Positions 1 to 8,537 of a stretch of 43,702 nt of DNA are shown here, one piece after another. Every line of letters begins with the position of its first letter. Positions within the stretch are counted from its first letter, which is position 1. The DNA is from Komagataeibacter melomenusus. Lineage in GTDB: Bacteria; Pseudomonadota; Alphaproteobacteria; Acetobacterales; Acetobacteraceae. The notes below the pieces were generated by a model. The model was not told the DNA's origin, did no database searches, and worked only from the letters and a program-made list of their open reading frames with translations. The translations under genes were made by a program, and so were the position numbers. The stretch covers positions 1-43,702 of the forward strand of contig NZ_JABJWC010000031.1 of assembly GCF_013155395.1 (NCBI RefSeq). Direction: 5' to 3'.

Positions 1-458
1 GCGGGCCTCGCGCCGGTTACGACGGGGCCAAACGCAAACGGGGCTCGAAGCTGCATATGGCTGTGGATACGCTGGGCCACCTGCTGGCCCTGCATGTCAC
101 GCCAGCCAATCGGGATGATCGCGCCGAAGTCGGACGCCTCGCCGCTGCCATTCAGGAGGCCACTGACGAAAGCGTCGAACTGGCCTATGTCGATCAGGGA
201 TATACGGGCTCAAAACCAGACAAGGCGGCTCGCACGCACGGTATCGCACTCGAAGTCGTCAAATTGCCCGAAGCCAGGCGCGGTTTTGTCCTGCTGCCGC
301 GCCGATGGGTCGTCGAGCGGTCTTTCGCATGGGCCACACGATGCCGCAGGCTCGTCAAGGACTGCGAGCGTTACGCTTCAACCCTCGCAAGTCTCCATGT
401 CGTCGCTTTCGCATGTTTCATGCTCATAAACGCCGCTATACTCGCTCAAGGTGCATAA
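1..458 (+). CDS. IS5-family transposase, C-terminal part (cut by window edge)
   Basis: The reading frame is open from base 3, so the start lies outside the window. The visible part begins [16 protein letters not shown] and then has the first catalytic Asp in AVDTLG, the second in YVDQGYTG, and the Glu in a WVVERSFAW segment followed by a conserved R/K helix. This is the DDE layout of IS5-family (IS427-like) transposases. The C-terminus is intact, ending at 458. Its IS end must lie within the next few bases, because the IS1182 element begins immediately afterwards (CTAG at 465-468). Whether the 5' part is intact cannot be seen. Confidence 0.85.
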   Translation, partial: GPRAGYDGAKRKRGSKLHMAVDTLGHLLALHVTPANRDDRAEVGRLAAAIQEATDESVELAYVDQGYTGSKPDKAARTHGIALEVVKLPEARRGFVLLPRRWVVERSFAWATRCRRLVKDCERYASTLASLHVVAFACFMLINAAILAQGA

Positions 459-468
459 CACCCTCTAG

Positions 469-1917
469 CAGCCTGTCGGGTTGGGCATTTTGCGGCTGAT
501 AACGCCGAGGCAGACCCGGCTTATGCTGCGTGAAGCCGAGCCATTCTTTTGCAGTTGTATGCGAGAGCGCCGAGTGTCCATTCGGTCGTAACTTTTGCAA
601 GGCTGCGCAGACTGAATCTTCTGAACCCCATGATGCTTTTGATAATTCCAAAGACCGGTTCAACGGTCTGTTTTTGTAGTCTGTAAACATCTCCGGCTTC
701 TGTGGTTTCCAGCCTGTCCTTCATGGCTAGCCGCCAGGGTTCGGTTATCCGGCGTGGCTCCTTGTTTTCAGGAGGTGGCCGGAAATCATATGGCCTGCGG
801 GCGCGAGGCCGTCCGATGGCGACCAGCGGATCGATGCCTTTTTTCCGCAGGTTCCGGACTGCCTGCCCGTTGGCGTAACCGGTGTCGGCGAGCACTGTCT
901 TTGGGAGACCGATCGTGTTTTCCATCGACAGCACCGTGCTGGTAAAGGACGGCGCGTCCGCTGACGTGGCGACAACGCCGGTTGTCACGATCAGCTGGCT
1001 GCCTTCAGCGCAGACCACAGCCTGAGCATTGTAAGCCTGCCGGAACTCATGGGCGTCCGAACGCCGCATGAGGCGGCTGTCCGGATCAGTCAGGCTGATC
1101 TGCCGGTCGGGTGGTGGTTCATCATCGGGCGGTTTCGGCGCCCGGCCACGATGCCCTGTTTTCGCATCATAAGCGGCTTTCTTCTTCTCGTAGGCCGGTC
1201 GCGCCGCCTCGGCCTGAGCCTTCGCGTCAGCTTCCAGCCGGGCGCAGGCTTCATCCAGCTTCGCTTTCAGCGTTTCCCGGCGGGCACGTTCTTCCGGCAA
1301 TGCCTGCGGATCGCTGTCTGTGGCATCCGCGTGCTCCGCCTGGTCCATCAGTTTCGCGATATCCACCCCCAACTGTTCACGCAGGGCCCTGATCCGGTCG
1401 TAGCGCAGGGAGCGGTATTTCGAGGCGTCGGCATCAATCTTCGTGCCGTCGATCGACACCATACCCAGACGCAGCAGGCCCGTCTCGCGCGCCAGAAGCA
1501 GGACCTGCGCAAATGCAGCTTCAATGGCCGTCCGGTTCGTTCGGCGAAAGGCGGCAATCGTGTCGTGATCCGGATGCAGGTTCGCCGCCACGAAGCGCAC
1601 CCCGGTGTCACGATATGTCGCCCGCTCGATCCGGCGTGAGGAAAATAGCCCGTTCGCATAGCTGAAGATCAGAAGGGCCAGCATCAGGCGCGGATGGTAC
1701 TGTGCCTTGCCACCTGTACGTACTGGCACGGAAAACGCATTCATCGGAACCCGCTCAACGGCAGCCACAATGAAATGCGCCATATCATCAGCCGGAAGCC
1801 ACGACTTCAAATCAGGAGGCAGAAGATACGGCTGAGACCGGTCAAACGGGATGAAGCTGCTCATCTCACCACCTTACAACCGCCCCCCTTCACAGGGTAC
1901 CCCAACCCGACAGGCTG
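469..1917 (-). mobile_element. IS1182-family insertion sequence with CTAG target duplication
   Basis: A perfect inverted repeat pairs 465-485 with 1901-1921; the left arm includes AGCAGCCTGTCGGGTTGGG. The outermost four bases are CTAG at both ends (465-468 and 1918-1921) and are best read as a 4-bp target duplication, which gives element borders of 469 and 1917. The single transposase gene fills the element. Intact ends plus an uninterrupted transposase frame suggest a recent, possibly active copy. Confidence 0.85.
521..1864 (-). CDS. IS1182-family transposase
   Basis: This is a full-length 447-aa transposase. The N-terminal domain carries the family signature (FIPFDRSQPYLLPPDL start, then a PRLMLALLIFSYANG helix). 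Next comes the first catalytic Asp in MVSIDGTKIDADAS. An insertion rich in Glu, Ala and Lys, probably coiled coil, covers about residues 180-245. The second Asp is in VLADTGYANG and the Glu is in QTVEPVFGIIKSIMGFRRF. No frameshift or stop interrupts it. It reads toward the IS5 remnant and away from the NACHT gene. Confidence 0.93.
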   Translation of the reverse strand: MSSFIPFDRSQPYLLPPDLKSWLPADDMAHFIVAAVERVPMNAFSVPVRTGGKAQYHPRLMLALLIFSYANGLFSSRRIERATYRDTGVRFVAANLHPDHDTIAAFRRTNRTAIEAAFAQVLLLARETGLLRLGMVSIDGTKIDADASKYRSLRYDRIRALREQLGVDIAKLMDQAEHADATDSDPQALPEERARRETLKAKLDEACARLEADAKAQAEAARPAYEKKKAAYDAKTGHRGRAPKPPDDEPPPDRQISLTDPDSRLMRRSDAHEFRQAYNAQAVVCAEGSQLIVTTGVVATSADAPSFTSTVLSMENTIGLPKTVLADTGYANGQAVRNLRKKGIDPLVAIGRPRARRPYDFRPPPENKEPRRITEPWRLAMKDRLETTEAGDVYRLQKQTVEPVFGIIKSIMGFRRFSLRSLAKVTTEWTLGALAYNCKRMARLHAA

Positions 1918-1940
1918 CTAGCGTGTTACCAGTGTATTTT

Positions 1941-1991
1941 TTGACATTGATATTATCTCATGATAAAAAAACGATACATATTAAGGATTTA
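1941..1991 (+). promoter_or_regulatory. Promoter and RBS of the NACHT gene
   Basis: A consensus -35 TTGACA lies at 1941-1946. A 17-bp spacer leads to TAAAAA (1964-1969); GATAAA at 1962-1967 is an alternative -10 with 15-bp spacing. AAGGA at 1983-1987 is a Shine-Dalgarno sequence 8 nt before the ATG at 1996. The -35 box begins only about 20 bp inside the IS1182 right border, so the promoter belongs to the AT-rich segment and not to the IS. Confidence 0.55.
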
Positions 1992-1995
1992 AATT

Positions 1996-4794
1996 ATGCG
2001 ACCAACAGAATATGCCATTGCCGACAGAATATATAAGAAAATAAATAATCTAGAAAATGAGGAAGATATTGCTAATGATGCTAGAATTGCAACCGAAGGA
2101 TGTTGTAAACTATTAATTTTTTTATTTGATAGAGAGAATTATGATGCAAAAACTTCTGGGAAGACGTTGAGATCGTTGTGTGATAGTTTAAAACATGACG
2201 TTTTGGGAATTAATGCGACTCATCTAAAAAAAATAAAATCATGTATAGAAAAAATAATGACTTTGGGGAATATAGGATCCCATGATGGATCTGTTATTCT
2301 TGAAAAAATTGATATTGGAGATATTATTTTTAATATTAACAGGTTAATACATCTTATATTTAACAGTAAGGAATACATAAATATTGATTTTGAGCTGCCG
2401 AATGGAATGTATAAATTAATTCATAAGCAGGACATTAACAATCAAAACTGGCGATGTGATCAGATAATAAAAATTGTCTATCCGGGCCGAAAGGTAAAAA
2501 TAGAATCGTCATCTCAGAATTACCAATTTTATAATATATCTGATGCGGATGGTAGAAGTATAGGCATACTGTTCTTACATAGAAATATAAGTATGAAAAA
2601 TACTATTGACGAAGTTATAGATAAATCAGATATAAATTCATTTGATAGTATACAGATACTGACTCCTTTAGAAAGAAATAAAGAAACGGGGAAGCCTATT
2701 TCTACAAGAGTAAGCTATATTACGGACTGCTTCAAGCAAAACAATAAGGTAAGACTAGAGCATGAGAAAATAAAAGGCAGTTTCATAGAGGATTATATAT
2801 TTAACCTGAGCCTTGAAAGCCACAAAGAAAATATAATAAAAAACCAGAGAGAACCTTTTTTTGTTGAGCAGAAATTAGTAAAGTATTCTGACCGTCAACG
2901 AGAAATAGGGAGTATGGATTTTATAAATTCTATCATAAACAAAAAACCGGAGTATGACTCCCCAATTTATTTTATATTTGGCGAAGGGGGCATAGGAAAG
3001 ACGACATTTTGTAAAGAGGCTGTAAGAAGAATAAATTCCATTGGAGAAAATGAGAAAAAAATTGGTGTCATCATATCATCTTTTGATATTCCCAATGATG
3101 CATCTGTAGTTCACCAAGTCAATACAATACAAGATTTATATAAATTAGCTAATATTAATAACAACGACTCAATATCTCAAGAAATATTTTCAATTAACGT
3201 CAGAAGTGGAAATATAATTGTTATCGTGGATGGGATGGATGAAATAATATCTAAGCTTAAAGATAAATTTTCTATAAAGAATTTTATAGAATCCGTTTAT
3301 GAACTTAATGATACATATCTTAACTGTTCAGTTATAATCTGTTCGAGAAATTTAAAGTTAGATGAGCGGGAAGGCTACATACATAAATTAAGCTTGAAAG
3401 GTTTTGATAATCCCCAAATTGAAGATTATTTAAGCAAAAGGTTTGATAATGACAAGATAAAACAGAGAGCTCGGAATATAATCGGAGAAATTTACGACAA
3501 AGAATATGATTCTCGGAGAGGCCAGATAACACCTCTTGTCATAAAATTAGCATCTGATTTATCGGCTGAAGATGGATCTATCTCTTTTTCAGATGCATCA
3601 AGCGATTTTCTTATAAAAAAACATGCTATTGATAAAATTATTTATTTGATCGTAAATAGAGAGATAAAAAAGCACGACTTGAACATAGATTTTGATAAGT
3701 ATTTTATCGTGCTAAAAGAAATAGTATTCTCTTCAAGTGCCTCTTCCGTTGATGAAGAAGAGCTAAATTTCATTATCGATATAGCTACCGTAGATATGGA
3801 AGACAATAAGAAAAGGTTTTTTATAAAAGCGATATATTCATCACCGTTATTGCATAAGATCGACAATTTTTTCATTATCAGATATGACTCGTTAGATTTT
3901 TGGGTTAAATCCCGGTACATGGTCAAGCGTATTAAAGAGAATAATCCAGAAACAGATGGATCTGTTTTAAATGCAATGGCTAGAGATTGTTATGCTGGAG
4001 GAGCGCTTGTAAAAGATATTAGTATCAATAGAGAATTATACGGAGACTACGAGAAGAATACTATACATTATATAAAGGCTATTTCCGAAAAAGATGACAT
4101 TGTTAAAAATAGACGTAAAATACTATCTGCGTACTCATATATTTATTGCTCCAGAGAAAATTTGTTAGACAAAGAAAAAACTACTGATTTTATAATATTT
4201 CTTTATGGGGGGAAACTCATTATTGAAAATATGGCCATATACGGGGACTTTTTCCCGTTAGATTTCACAAATATTAAAGTTGTGAATGGGTATTTTAATT
4301 CCTATTCTTCTTTACATAAATGTAATTTCCCCGATCATGTCGTATTTGAAAAAAGTGTTTTTGAAAATTTTCAAGATTTTTCTTATGGCCGGGAAAGTAT
4401 AAAAAGAATAATCTTCGATGATAATTGTATATTATGTGAATCGATAGGAGAGGCTATCGCGACTGCGAACAACAATGCCAATGCTAATAGAGAAAAAATA
4501 AAAAAGGATTTTGATAAGATTTTTAGAGTCGGTTTTAAGGATGGATCGTTTGTGTGGAAATCTGAGCAAGTTTATAGACAGCAATGTTCCACTCTGAAAA
4601 CAAATAAATCAATAAATGATATCATGAATGTTCTTTGTAATTTTGGGATATTTTCGAAAGTCTCTAAGAGAGAGAGACGTGGTTATGGGTGGGTTGTGAG
4701 TGACGATTTTCAAAAAATTGTGGAAGACTATCTAACTCAAGGCATATTACATAATAAAATAGATGAATGTATAAATTCCATAGCTAAACCGTAA
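1996..4794 (+). CDS. NACHT-domain STAND NTPase, candidate anti-phage protein
   Basis: This 932-aa protein has a central NACHT NTPase module. The Walker A motif is GEGGIGKTT (G329-T337, Lys335). The Walker B motif is IIVIVDGMDE (Asp412, Asp415, Glu416). A sensor-1-like VIICSR (Arg451) and an LKGFDNPQIEDYLSKRF segment typical of the NACHT helical/winged-helix region follow. Residues 1-125 form a helical bundle ending in LGNIGSHDG, like DUF4145/HEPN-type domains. The C-terminal part has Phe-rich alternating segments and a possible winged helix at about 830-925. Bacterial NACHT proteins are known single-gene phage-defence factors; that this one is such a factor is inference. The gene is far more AT-rich than all metabolic genes here, is flanked by IS elements on both sides, and so was probably acquired horizontally. 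No effector nuclease or partner gene is visible. Confidence 0.85.
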   Translation: MRPTEYAIADRIYKKINNLENEEDIANDARIATEGCCKLLIFLFDRENYDAKTSGKTLRSLCDSLKHDVLGINATHLKKIKSCIEKIMTLGNIGSHDGSVILEKIDIGDIIFNINRLIHLIFNSKEYINIDFELPNGMYKLIHKQDINNQNWRCDQIIKIVYPGRKVKIESSSQNYQFYNISDADGRSIGILFLHRNISMKNTIDEVIDKSDINSFDSIQILTPLERNKETGKPISTRVSYITDCFKQNNKVRLEHEKIKGSFIEDYIFNLSLESHKENIIKNQREPFFVEQKLVKYSDRQREIGSMDFINSIINKKPEYDSPIYFIFGEGGIGKTTFCKEAVRRINSIGENEKKIGVIISSFDIPNDASVVHQVNTIQDLYKLANINNNDSISQEIFSINVRSGNIIVIVDGMDEIISKLKDKFSIKNFIESVYELNDTYLNCSVIICSRNLKLDEREGYIHKLSLKGFDNPQIEDYLSKRFDNDKIKQRARNIIGEIYDKEYDSRRGQITPLVIKLASDLSAEDGSISFSDASSDFLIKKHAIDKIIYLIVNREIKKHDLNIDFDKYFIVLKEIVFSSSASSVDEEELNFIIDIATVDMEDNKKRFFIKAIYSSPLLHKIDNFFIIRYDSLDFWVKSRYMVKRIKENNPETDGSVLNAMARDCYAGGALVKDISINRELYGDYEKNTIHYIKAISEKDDIVKNRRKILSAYSYIYCSRENLLDKEKTTDFIIFLYGGKLIIENMAIYGDFFPLDFTNIKVVNGYFNSYSSLHKCNFPDHVVFEKSVFENFQDFSYGRESIKRIIFDDNCILCESIGEAIATANNNANANREKIKKDFDKIFRVGFKDGSFVWKSEQVYRQQCSTLKTNKSINDIMNVLCNFGIFSKVSKRERRGYGWVVSDDFQKIVEDYLTQGILHNKIDECINSIAKP

Positions 4795-4804
4795 GTGGAT
4801 ATAA

Positions 4805-5163
4805 GAGCCTGTTTGAAAAATCAGTCTGATGTGATTCAAGCTCAGGATGTGGACGTCAGAGCAGAGGGGCCGGATGGCCAGGATCACCCGCAAGACGAAA
4901 CGCTATCCGTCTGACATAACAGACGAGGAATGGGAGCGGATCGAGCCTTTAATGCCACGTCCCGGACGTCGTGGAAGGCCGCGCGAAATTGAGTTCCGCG
5001 AGGTTATCAACGTGGTGCGCTGTCTGGTACGTTCGGGCGTGGCTGGCGGATGCTGCCAATCCACTTCGGTCACTGGCGGACTGTTTACGGCTGGTTCCGT
5101 GAACTGGCCCGTCGCTTCCTGTTCCAGACCATCCATGACGTGGAACGTATCCACTCGGTGAAG
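4805..5163 (+). pseudogene. Truncated, frameshifted IS5-family transposase
   Basis: The left IS end begins near 4805 with GAGCCTGTTTGAAAAATC. A transposase frame starts at ATG 4874 (MARITRKTKRYPSDITDEEW), the typical N-terminal DUF4096-like domain of IS5-family enzymes. A one-base deletion between 5038 and 5039 shifts the frame: adding one T there restores SGCGWRMLPIHFGHW, which continues in another frame as YGWFRELARRFLFQTIHDV. Homology stops near 5140-5163, before the catalytic domain. It is a dead remnant immediately downstream of the NACHT gene. Confidence 0.85.
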
Positions 5164-5254
5164 GGCGCCTTGCTGGGGCGAACGGTAATTTCTGATCTTA
5201 AAAGCAACCCTAAAAACGTTTCTAAGAACGGAATGTTGATTTTCACTGAGAACT

Positions 5255-6917
5255 GGGGTCTTCCGCAAAGTGTGTGGTGATTTTTGCGCTATGAGATTGG
5301 AAGTACACGTGCCCTGAGGAGTTCGAAGCCCGCTCTCCCGAACATGGTGCGCTTTATCATTTTCAATCGACTGATCTGCCCCTCGACAGGGCTGGTTGTC
5401 CACGATGTCACAAGAGAAGCCCGAATGGCTGCGGCATCCCGTTCAAGGGCTGGAACCAGACGGGAGAGCAGCGTATCCCTTCCTTCTTTCAGTAAAAGCC
5501 TGAGGTTGTCTTCTGATTTCCTGCAGAGCAGATTTTGCATTTTCCTCACCCAGCTGGTTGTTTTTTCCAGTTGGGGTTCTGCTGCAAGAAGTTCCCCGAC
5601 AAACAGGTTCTGCTGATCGGCAAGTGTTCCAGGATCCATCAATAGGAGGCGTGCCAGTTTCCGTCCGAGGGGAGGCACAGCATGGCGTCGGAAGCGCTGT
5701 TGTGGAGACGCAGCCTGTCGTATCGTCAACCATTTCCACACAATCCCATATTTCCCGGTAAAACCCTGACTGACCAGCTCCCGCCACAATGTCGTGGCGT
5801 TATGGCATCCTTCATGCCATCGCCTGTCCAGATAATCCGTATAAGGCGCGAGGATACCGGGCTTTGTCGTGGCACGCTTCCATGTCGGGGCGTGCCCCTG
5901 CCTGAACCAGCGCCGCAGGGTCTTGCGCTCGACACCAATCCTGTCAGCTATGACCTGAAGGCCATGCCCTTCGGCTTTCAGGGCAAGGGCATCATTGAAT
6001 CGGGTTTCACGCCTTGACTGTGCGGCCTGGCTCGCATTCCGTGTGGGCGCCTGTGCTTTTTGCAGGCATGATGGCTGGGCACGCATCCCGGTATCCGTGG
6101 AGGCTGACTGACAGAGTTTCTGCGTGGCAGATGCCATCTGTCTGTGACCTGAACGGCCGATGGTGCACCTCTGTAACAGGCATCCGCGTAGGCTCCAGCC
6201 CGGTCTCTGGCAATGATCTCAATACCGAGATTTTGCACAAGCCATGCAGCAAGGGTATCCGCCTGCCGGTCTGGCAGCAGGTTGACCACATCATTTTTTT
6301 CCAGACCGACCAGGATGGTGCCGTAATGATGCCCCCGACGCCAGGCCCAGTCATCCACACCCAGAACACGGGGAGACCGCGCAGGGGGCTTCCCTGACAT
6401 TCTGGAAAGGAGCCTGCGGATCAGGGTGTCTGCGCTGACCGGGCAACGCAGGCGTTCTGCCATTCTTGCGCCTGCAGACCCACCCACTGCATGGGCCACA
6501 TAATGGTGAAGGTCTGTCAGGCGCATGGTATGACGCCCATAGGGCACGGTCATATGGATGACAAACGTCCGGCGACGACAACCGGCAGTGTTGCAGTAAA
6601 GACGGAACGAGGAAACCCGGAATGTAACACGACGGCCCTGCCAGGGCAGATCCGACAATGTACGGCGATCAAGACTATGGATCCGCTGCATCCGGACATG
6701 ACAGTCGGGACAGACAGCACTGCGATCACACAAACTCGCTTCAATATGCACCGTATTGTCGCTCGGCGTGACCTGATCAACAACGAGAGAGGGCGGAAGA
6801 TCAAGGCACCGGAAGGATGACACGACAGAAAAACCCCAAAAGTTGCATACCTTCAGGATTTCTCAGCTTCTTTTGCGCAGTACAAGTCCTCGCACCACAC
6901 ACTTTGCGGAAGAACCC
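5255..6917 (-). mobile_element. ISL3-family element (inverted repeats visible)
   Basis: Terminal inverted repeats of 25 bp with one mismatch pair 5255-5279 with 6893-6917; the shared core is TCTTCCGCAAAGTGTGTGG. A frameshifted ISL3 transposase lies between them. The expected 8-bp target duplication is not found (TGAGAACT on the left, ATATGTGG on the right). Either flanking sequence was lost or the element recombined after insertion. Confidence 0.75.
5289..6823 (-). pseudogene. ISL3-family transposase, frameshifted
   Basis: Two overlapping frames make up one ISL3 transposase. The N-terminal frame (from 6823) has a zinc-finger-like CPDC...C...C region. It then has the DDE_Tnp_ISL3 signature [22 protein letters not shown] with the first Asp, and [12 protein letters not shown] with the second. 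Homology changes frame right after VTDRWHL, near 6110-6137. The second frame (to 5289) carries a helix-turn-helix segment (VIADRIGVERKTLRRWF) and the C-terminal SPVEGQISRLKMIKRTMFGRAG with the catalytic Glu. A single frameshift probably inactivates it. Confidence 0.85.
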
Positions 6918-7193
6918 ATATGTGGACGGCCCTGTCTTGCAAGGGGGAAAATAGTGGTGTGACCGTGTCGTTTGTACCCATATGTCCGGCCTGTTGTTGC
7001 AGTGTTCAGACTGCTGGCCAAGATGGTTTCTGCGATGGAAGTTCCATTCAGTTCAGCGGTTTTTGAAAACCACGGGCTCTTGCGGAGTGTCTTCCATTCA
7101 GATCGAACGATCCCCCCATCTCCTCTTTGCAGGACTGCGGTATCGGCTCACACGATCACATTCCGTTTCTGTGCATCGTGTTGGCCAATTTCG
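6918..7193 (-). other. Non-coding end of the IS110-type element; candidate bridge/seekRNA region
   Basis: About 275 bp between the ISL3 edge and the IS110 transposase stop hold no credible gene but much small-scale symmetry. There is an ATGGAA-G-TTCCAT dyad (7035-7047) and a GGTTTT-TG-AAAACC hairpin (7058-7071). The 10-mer TTCCATTCAG is repeated (7042-7051 and 7092-7101), and CCCATATGT is repeated (6915-6923 and 6977-6985). IS1111-subgroup elements are known to encode their guide RNA downstream of the transposase, which is this position. That an RNA is made here is inference. Confidence 0.35.
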
Positions 7194-8267
7194 TCAGGAA
7201 GCGGTAGCCGCTGCCATTGCGGCGGCCTCCACCGGTTTGCGATATGTCTCGCCGCTGGTCATCAGCTTCCATGCAATGCGTGCCATCCTGTTGGCCAGGG
7301 CTACAGCAGCGAGTTTCGGCTTCTTTCTGCTCAGAAGACTGACGAGCCATGGCGTGGCGAGACGGCTCTGTTCGTTCTGCCTTACATGCCGAAGCACGGT
7401 GGTCGCTCCGACAACCAGCGTACTTCTCAGGCGGCTGTCTCCAGCCCTGGTGATCCCGCCATGCCTGACCTTGCCGCCTGATGAATGATCACGAGGGGTG
7501 AGGCCTATCCACGCCGCGAAATTCCGGCCTGAGCAGAATAGATACGGATCCGGGGCCTTCATGAGCAGCAGAGCCGCTCCCAGAGGACCGATGCCCGGAA
7601 TTCCGGATAGCCTGCGGCTCACCTCCTGACTTCGATGCCATGTGGCCAGTTTTTCATCGAGCTCCCTGATGTGCTTCATCAGGGCTTCATACTCTTCCGC
7701 CATCTGCGCAAACAGATCACGTGCGAGAGGTGGCAGCGTTTCTTCAGACGCAATCTGCTGAAGGAATGGTTCCACACGGGAGAGACCCGCAGGGGCGGTC
7801 AATCCGAATTCTGCGGCGTATCCCCGAATGGAATTGGCCAGCTGGGTACGTCTGCCAATGAGCCGCTCCCGCATGCCGACAAGCATGAGGGCCGCCTGCT
7901 GCTTAACTGTCTTGACGGGCACAAAACGCATGGTCGGACGGCTCATCGCCTCACAGAGGGCCTCGGCATCTGCCGCATCATTCTTGCTGCGCCTGACGTA
8001 CGGTTTGACAAGCTGTGGCGCCATCAGCCTCACTTCGTGGCCAAGCGCACCAAGGGTTCTGGCCCAGTGATGGGAAGCCCCACAAGCTTCAATGCCAATC
8101 ACTGTCGGCGGAAGTTTCTCGAAAAACCGGATCATCTGATGTCGGCTCAGTTTCCGGCTTGGCGCAACCCGCTCTTCGGCATCCACGCCGTGGAGCTGAA
8201 ACACTTTTTTCGAGGTATCCATGCCGATACGGACCAACTGACGCATGATGGTTTCCTTCACTGACAT
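7194..8267 (-). CDS. IS110-family transposase (DEDD recombinase)
   Basis: This 357-aa protein has the RuvC-like DEDD N-terminal domain: Asp17 in VRIGMDTSKKVF, Glu in VIGIEACGASH, and the Asp pair in KNDAADAEAL. The C-terminal Transposase_20 domain contains SGIPGIGPLGAALLL and the conserved Ser motif PRDHSSGGKVRHGGITRAGD. The ATG at 8267 follows a GAGGAG ribosome binding site. The upstream gap to the inverted repeat is about 70 bp and the downstream non-coding region is long, which fits the IS1111 subgroup better than the IS110 subgroup. The frame is intact. Confidence 0.92.
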   Translation of the reverse strand: MSVKETIMRQLVRIGMDTSKKVFQLHGVDAEERVAPSRKLSRHQMIRFFEKLPPTVIGIEACGASHHWARTLGALGHEVRLMAPQLVKPYVRRSKNDAADAEALCEAMSRPTMRFVPVKTVKQQAALMLVGMRERLIGRRTQLANSIRGYAAEFGLTAPAGLSRVEPFLQQIASEETLPPLARDLFAQMAEEYEALMKHIRELDEKLATWHRSQEVSRRLSGIPGIGPLGAALLLMKAPDPYLFCSGRNFAAWIGLTPRDHSSGGKVRHGGITRAGDSRLRSTLVVGATTVLRHVRQNEQSRLATPWLVSLLSRKKPKLAAVALANRMARIAWKLMTSGETYRKPVEAAAMAAATAS

Positions 8268-8337
8268 TCAACTCCTCAGCATCCTCTCAGGACCACAGGG
8301 AGCCGTCCACACCATCAGTTCTCAGTGAAAATCAACA

Positions 8338-8483
8338 GTAGGAACCTTGCGGGGACCGTCCGCCGATCCTTGTTGCCCCACGAATCGTGTCGTTAATGGG
8401 CGCAAGGGTGTCAGTTCGATCGTATCAAATGAAGCCGCGTGAATTCTGGCGAGGAGAGTGGGAACGACGTTCCTGTTTTCTAA
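8338..8483. other. Intergenic segment between IS110 end and mazEF promoter
   Basis: No gene, repeat or RNA signal recognised in these roughly 150 bases. Confidence 0.4.
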
Positions 8484-8532
8484 TTGAAGCGCTGGTGGTT
8501 GCCGTGTTATATAAAAATATAACTTTTTGAGG
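8484..8532 (+). promoter_or_regulatory. mazEF promoter with overlapping dyad operator
   Basis: A -35 TTGAAG (8484-8489) is separated by 17 bp from TTATAT (8507-8512). The -10 lies inside a dyad GTTATAT-AAAA-ATATAAC (8506-8523) with perfect 7-bp arms. Antitoxins of the MazE/AbrB fold autoregulate by binding such promoter palindromes, so this is probably the MazE(F) operator. GAGG at 8529-8532 is the ribosome binding site for the ATG at 8538. Confidence 0.6.
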
Positions 8533-8537
8533 TAGCC

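Larger units (their letters stand above)
5234..8337 (-). mobile_element. Probable IS110/IS1111-type element interrupted by an ISL3 element
   Basis: A perfect 22-bp inverted repeat pairs 5234-5255 with 8316-8337 (core TTGATTTTCACTGAGAACTG on the plus strand at left). The right copy lies 49 bp upstream of the IS110 transposase start. The left copy lies beyond an ISL3 element. The simplest reading is one IS1111-subgroup element, which has (sub)terminal inverted repeats, whose downstream non-coding end was split by ISL3. The repeat also resembles an IS21-family terminus, but no istA/istB genes are present. No clear direct duplication flanks the pair. Confidence 0.5.

Noticed and set aside
5163-5233. 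Possible continuation of the IS5 remnant up to the inverted repeat
   Set aside because: No transposase-like translation in any frame; left as unassigned sequence.
6972-7488. Two plus-strand frames of about 168 codons over the IS110 3' end
   Set aside because: They are antisense to the transposase and its non-coding end, without a ribosome binding site or recognisable domain.
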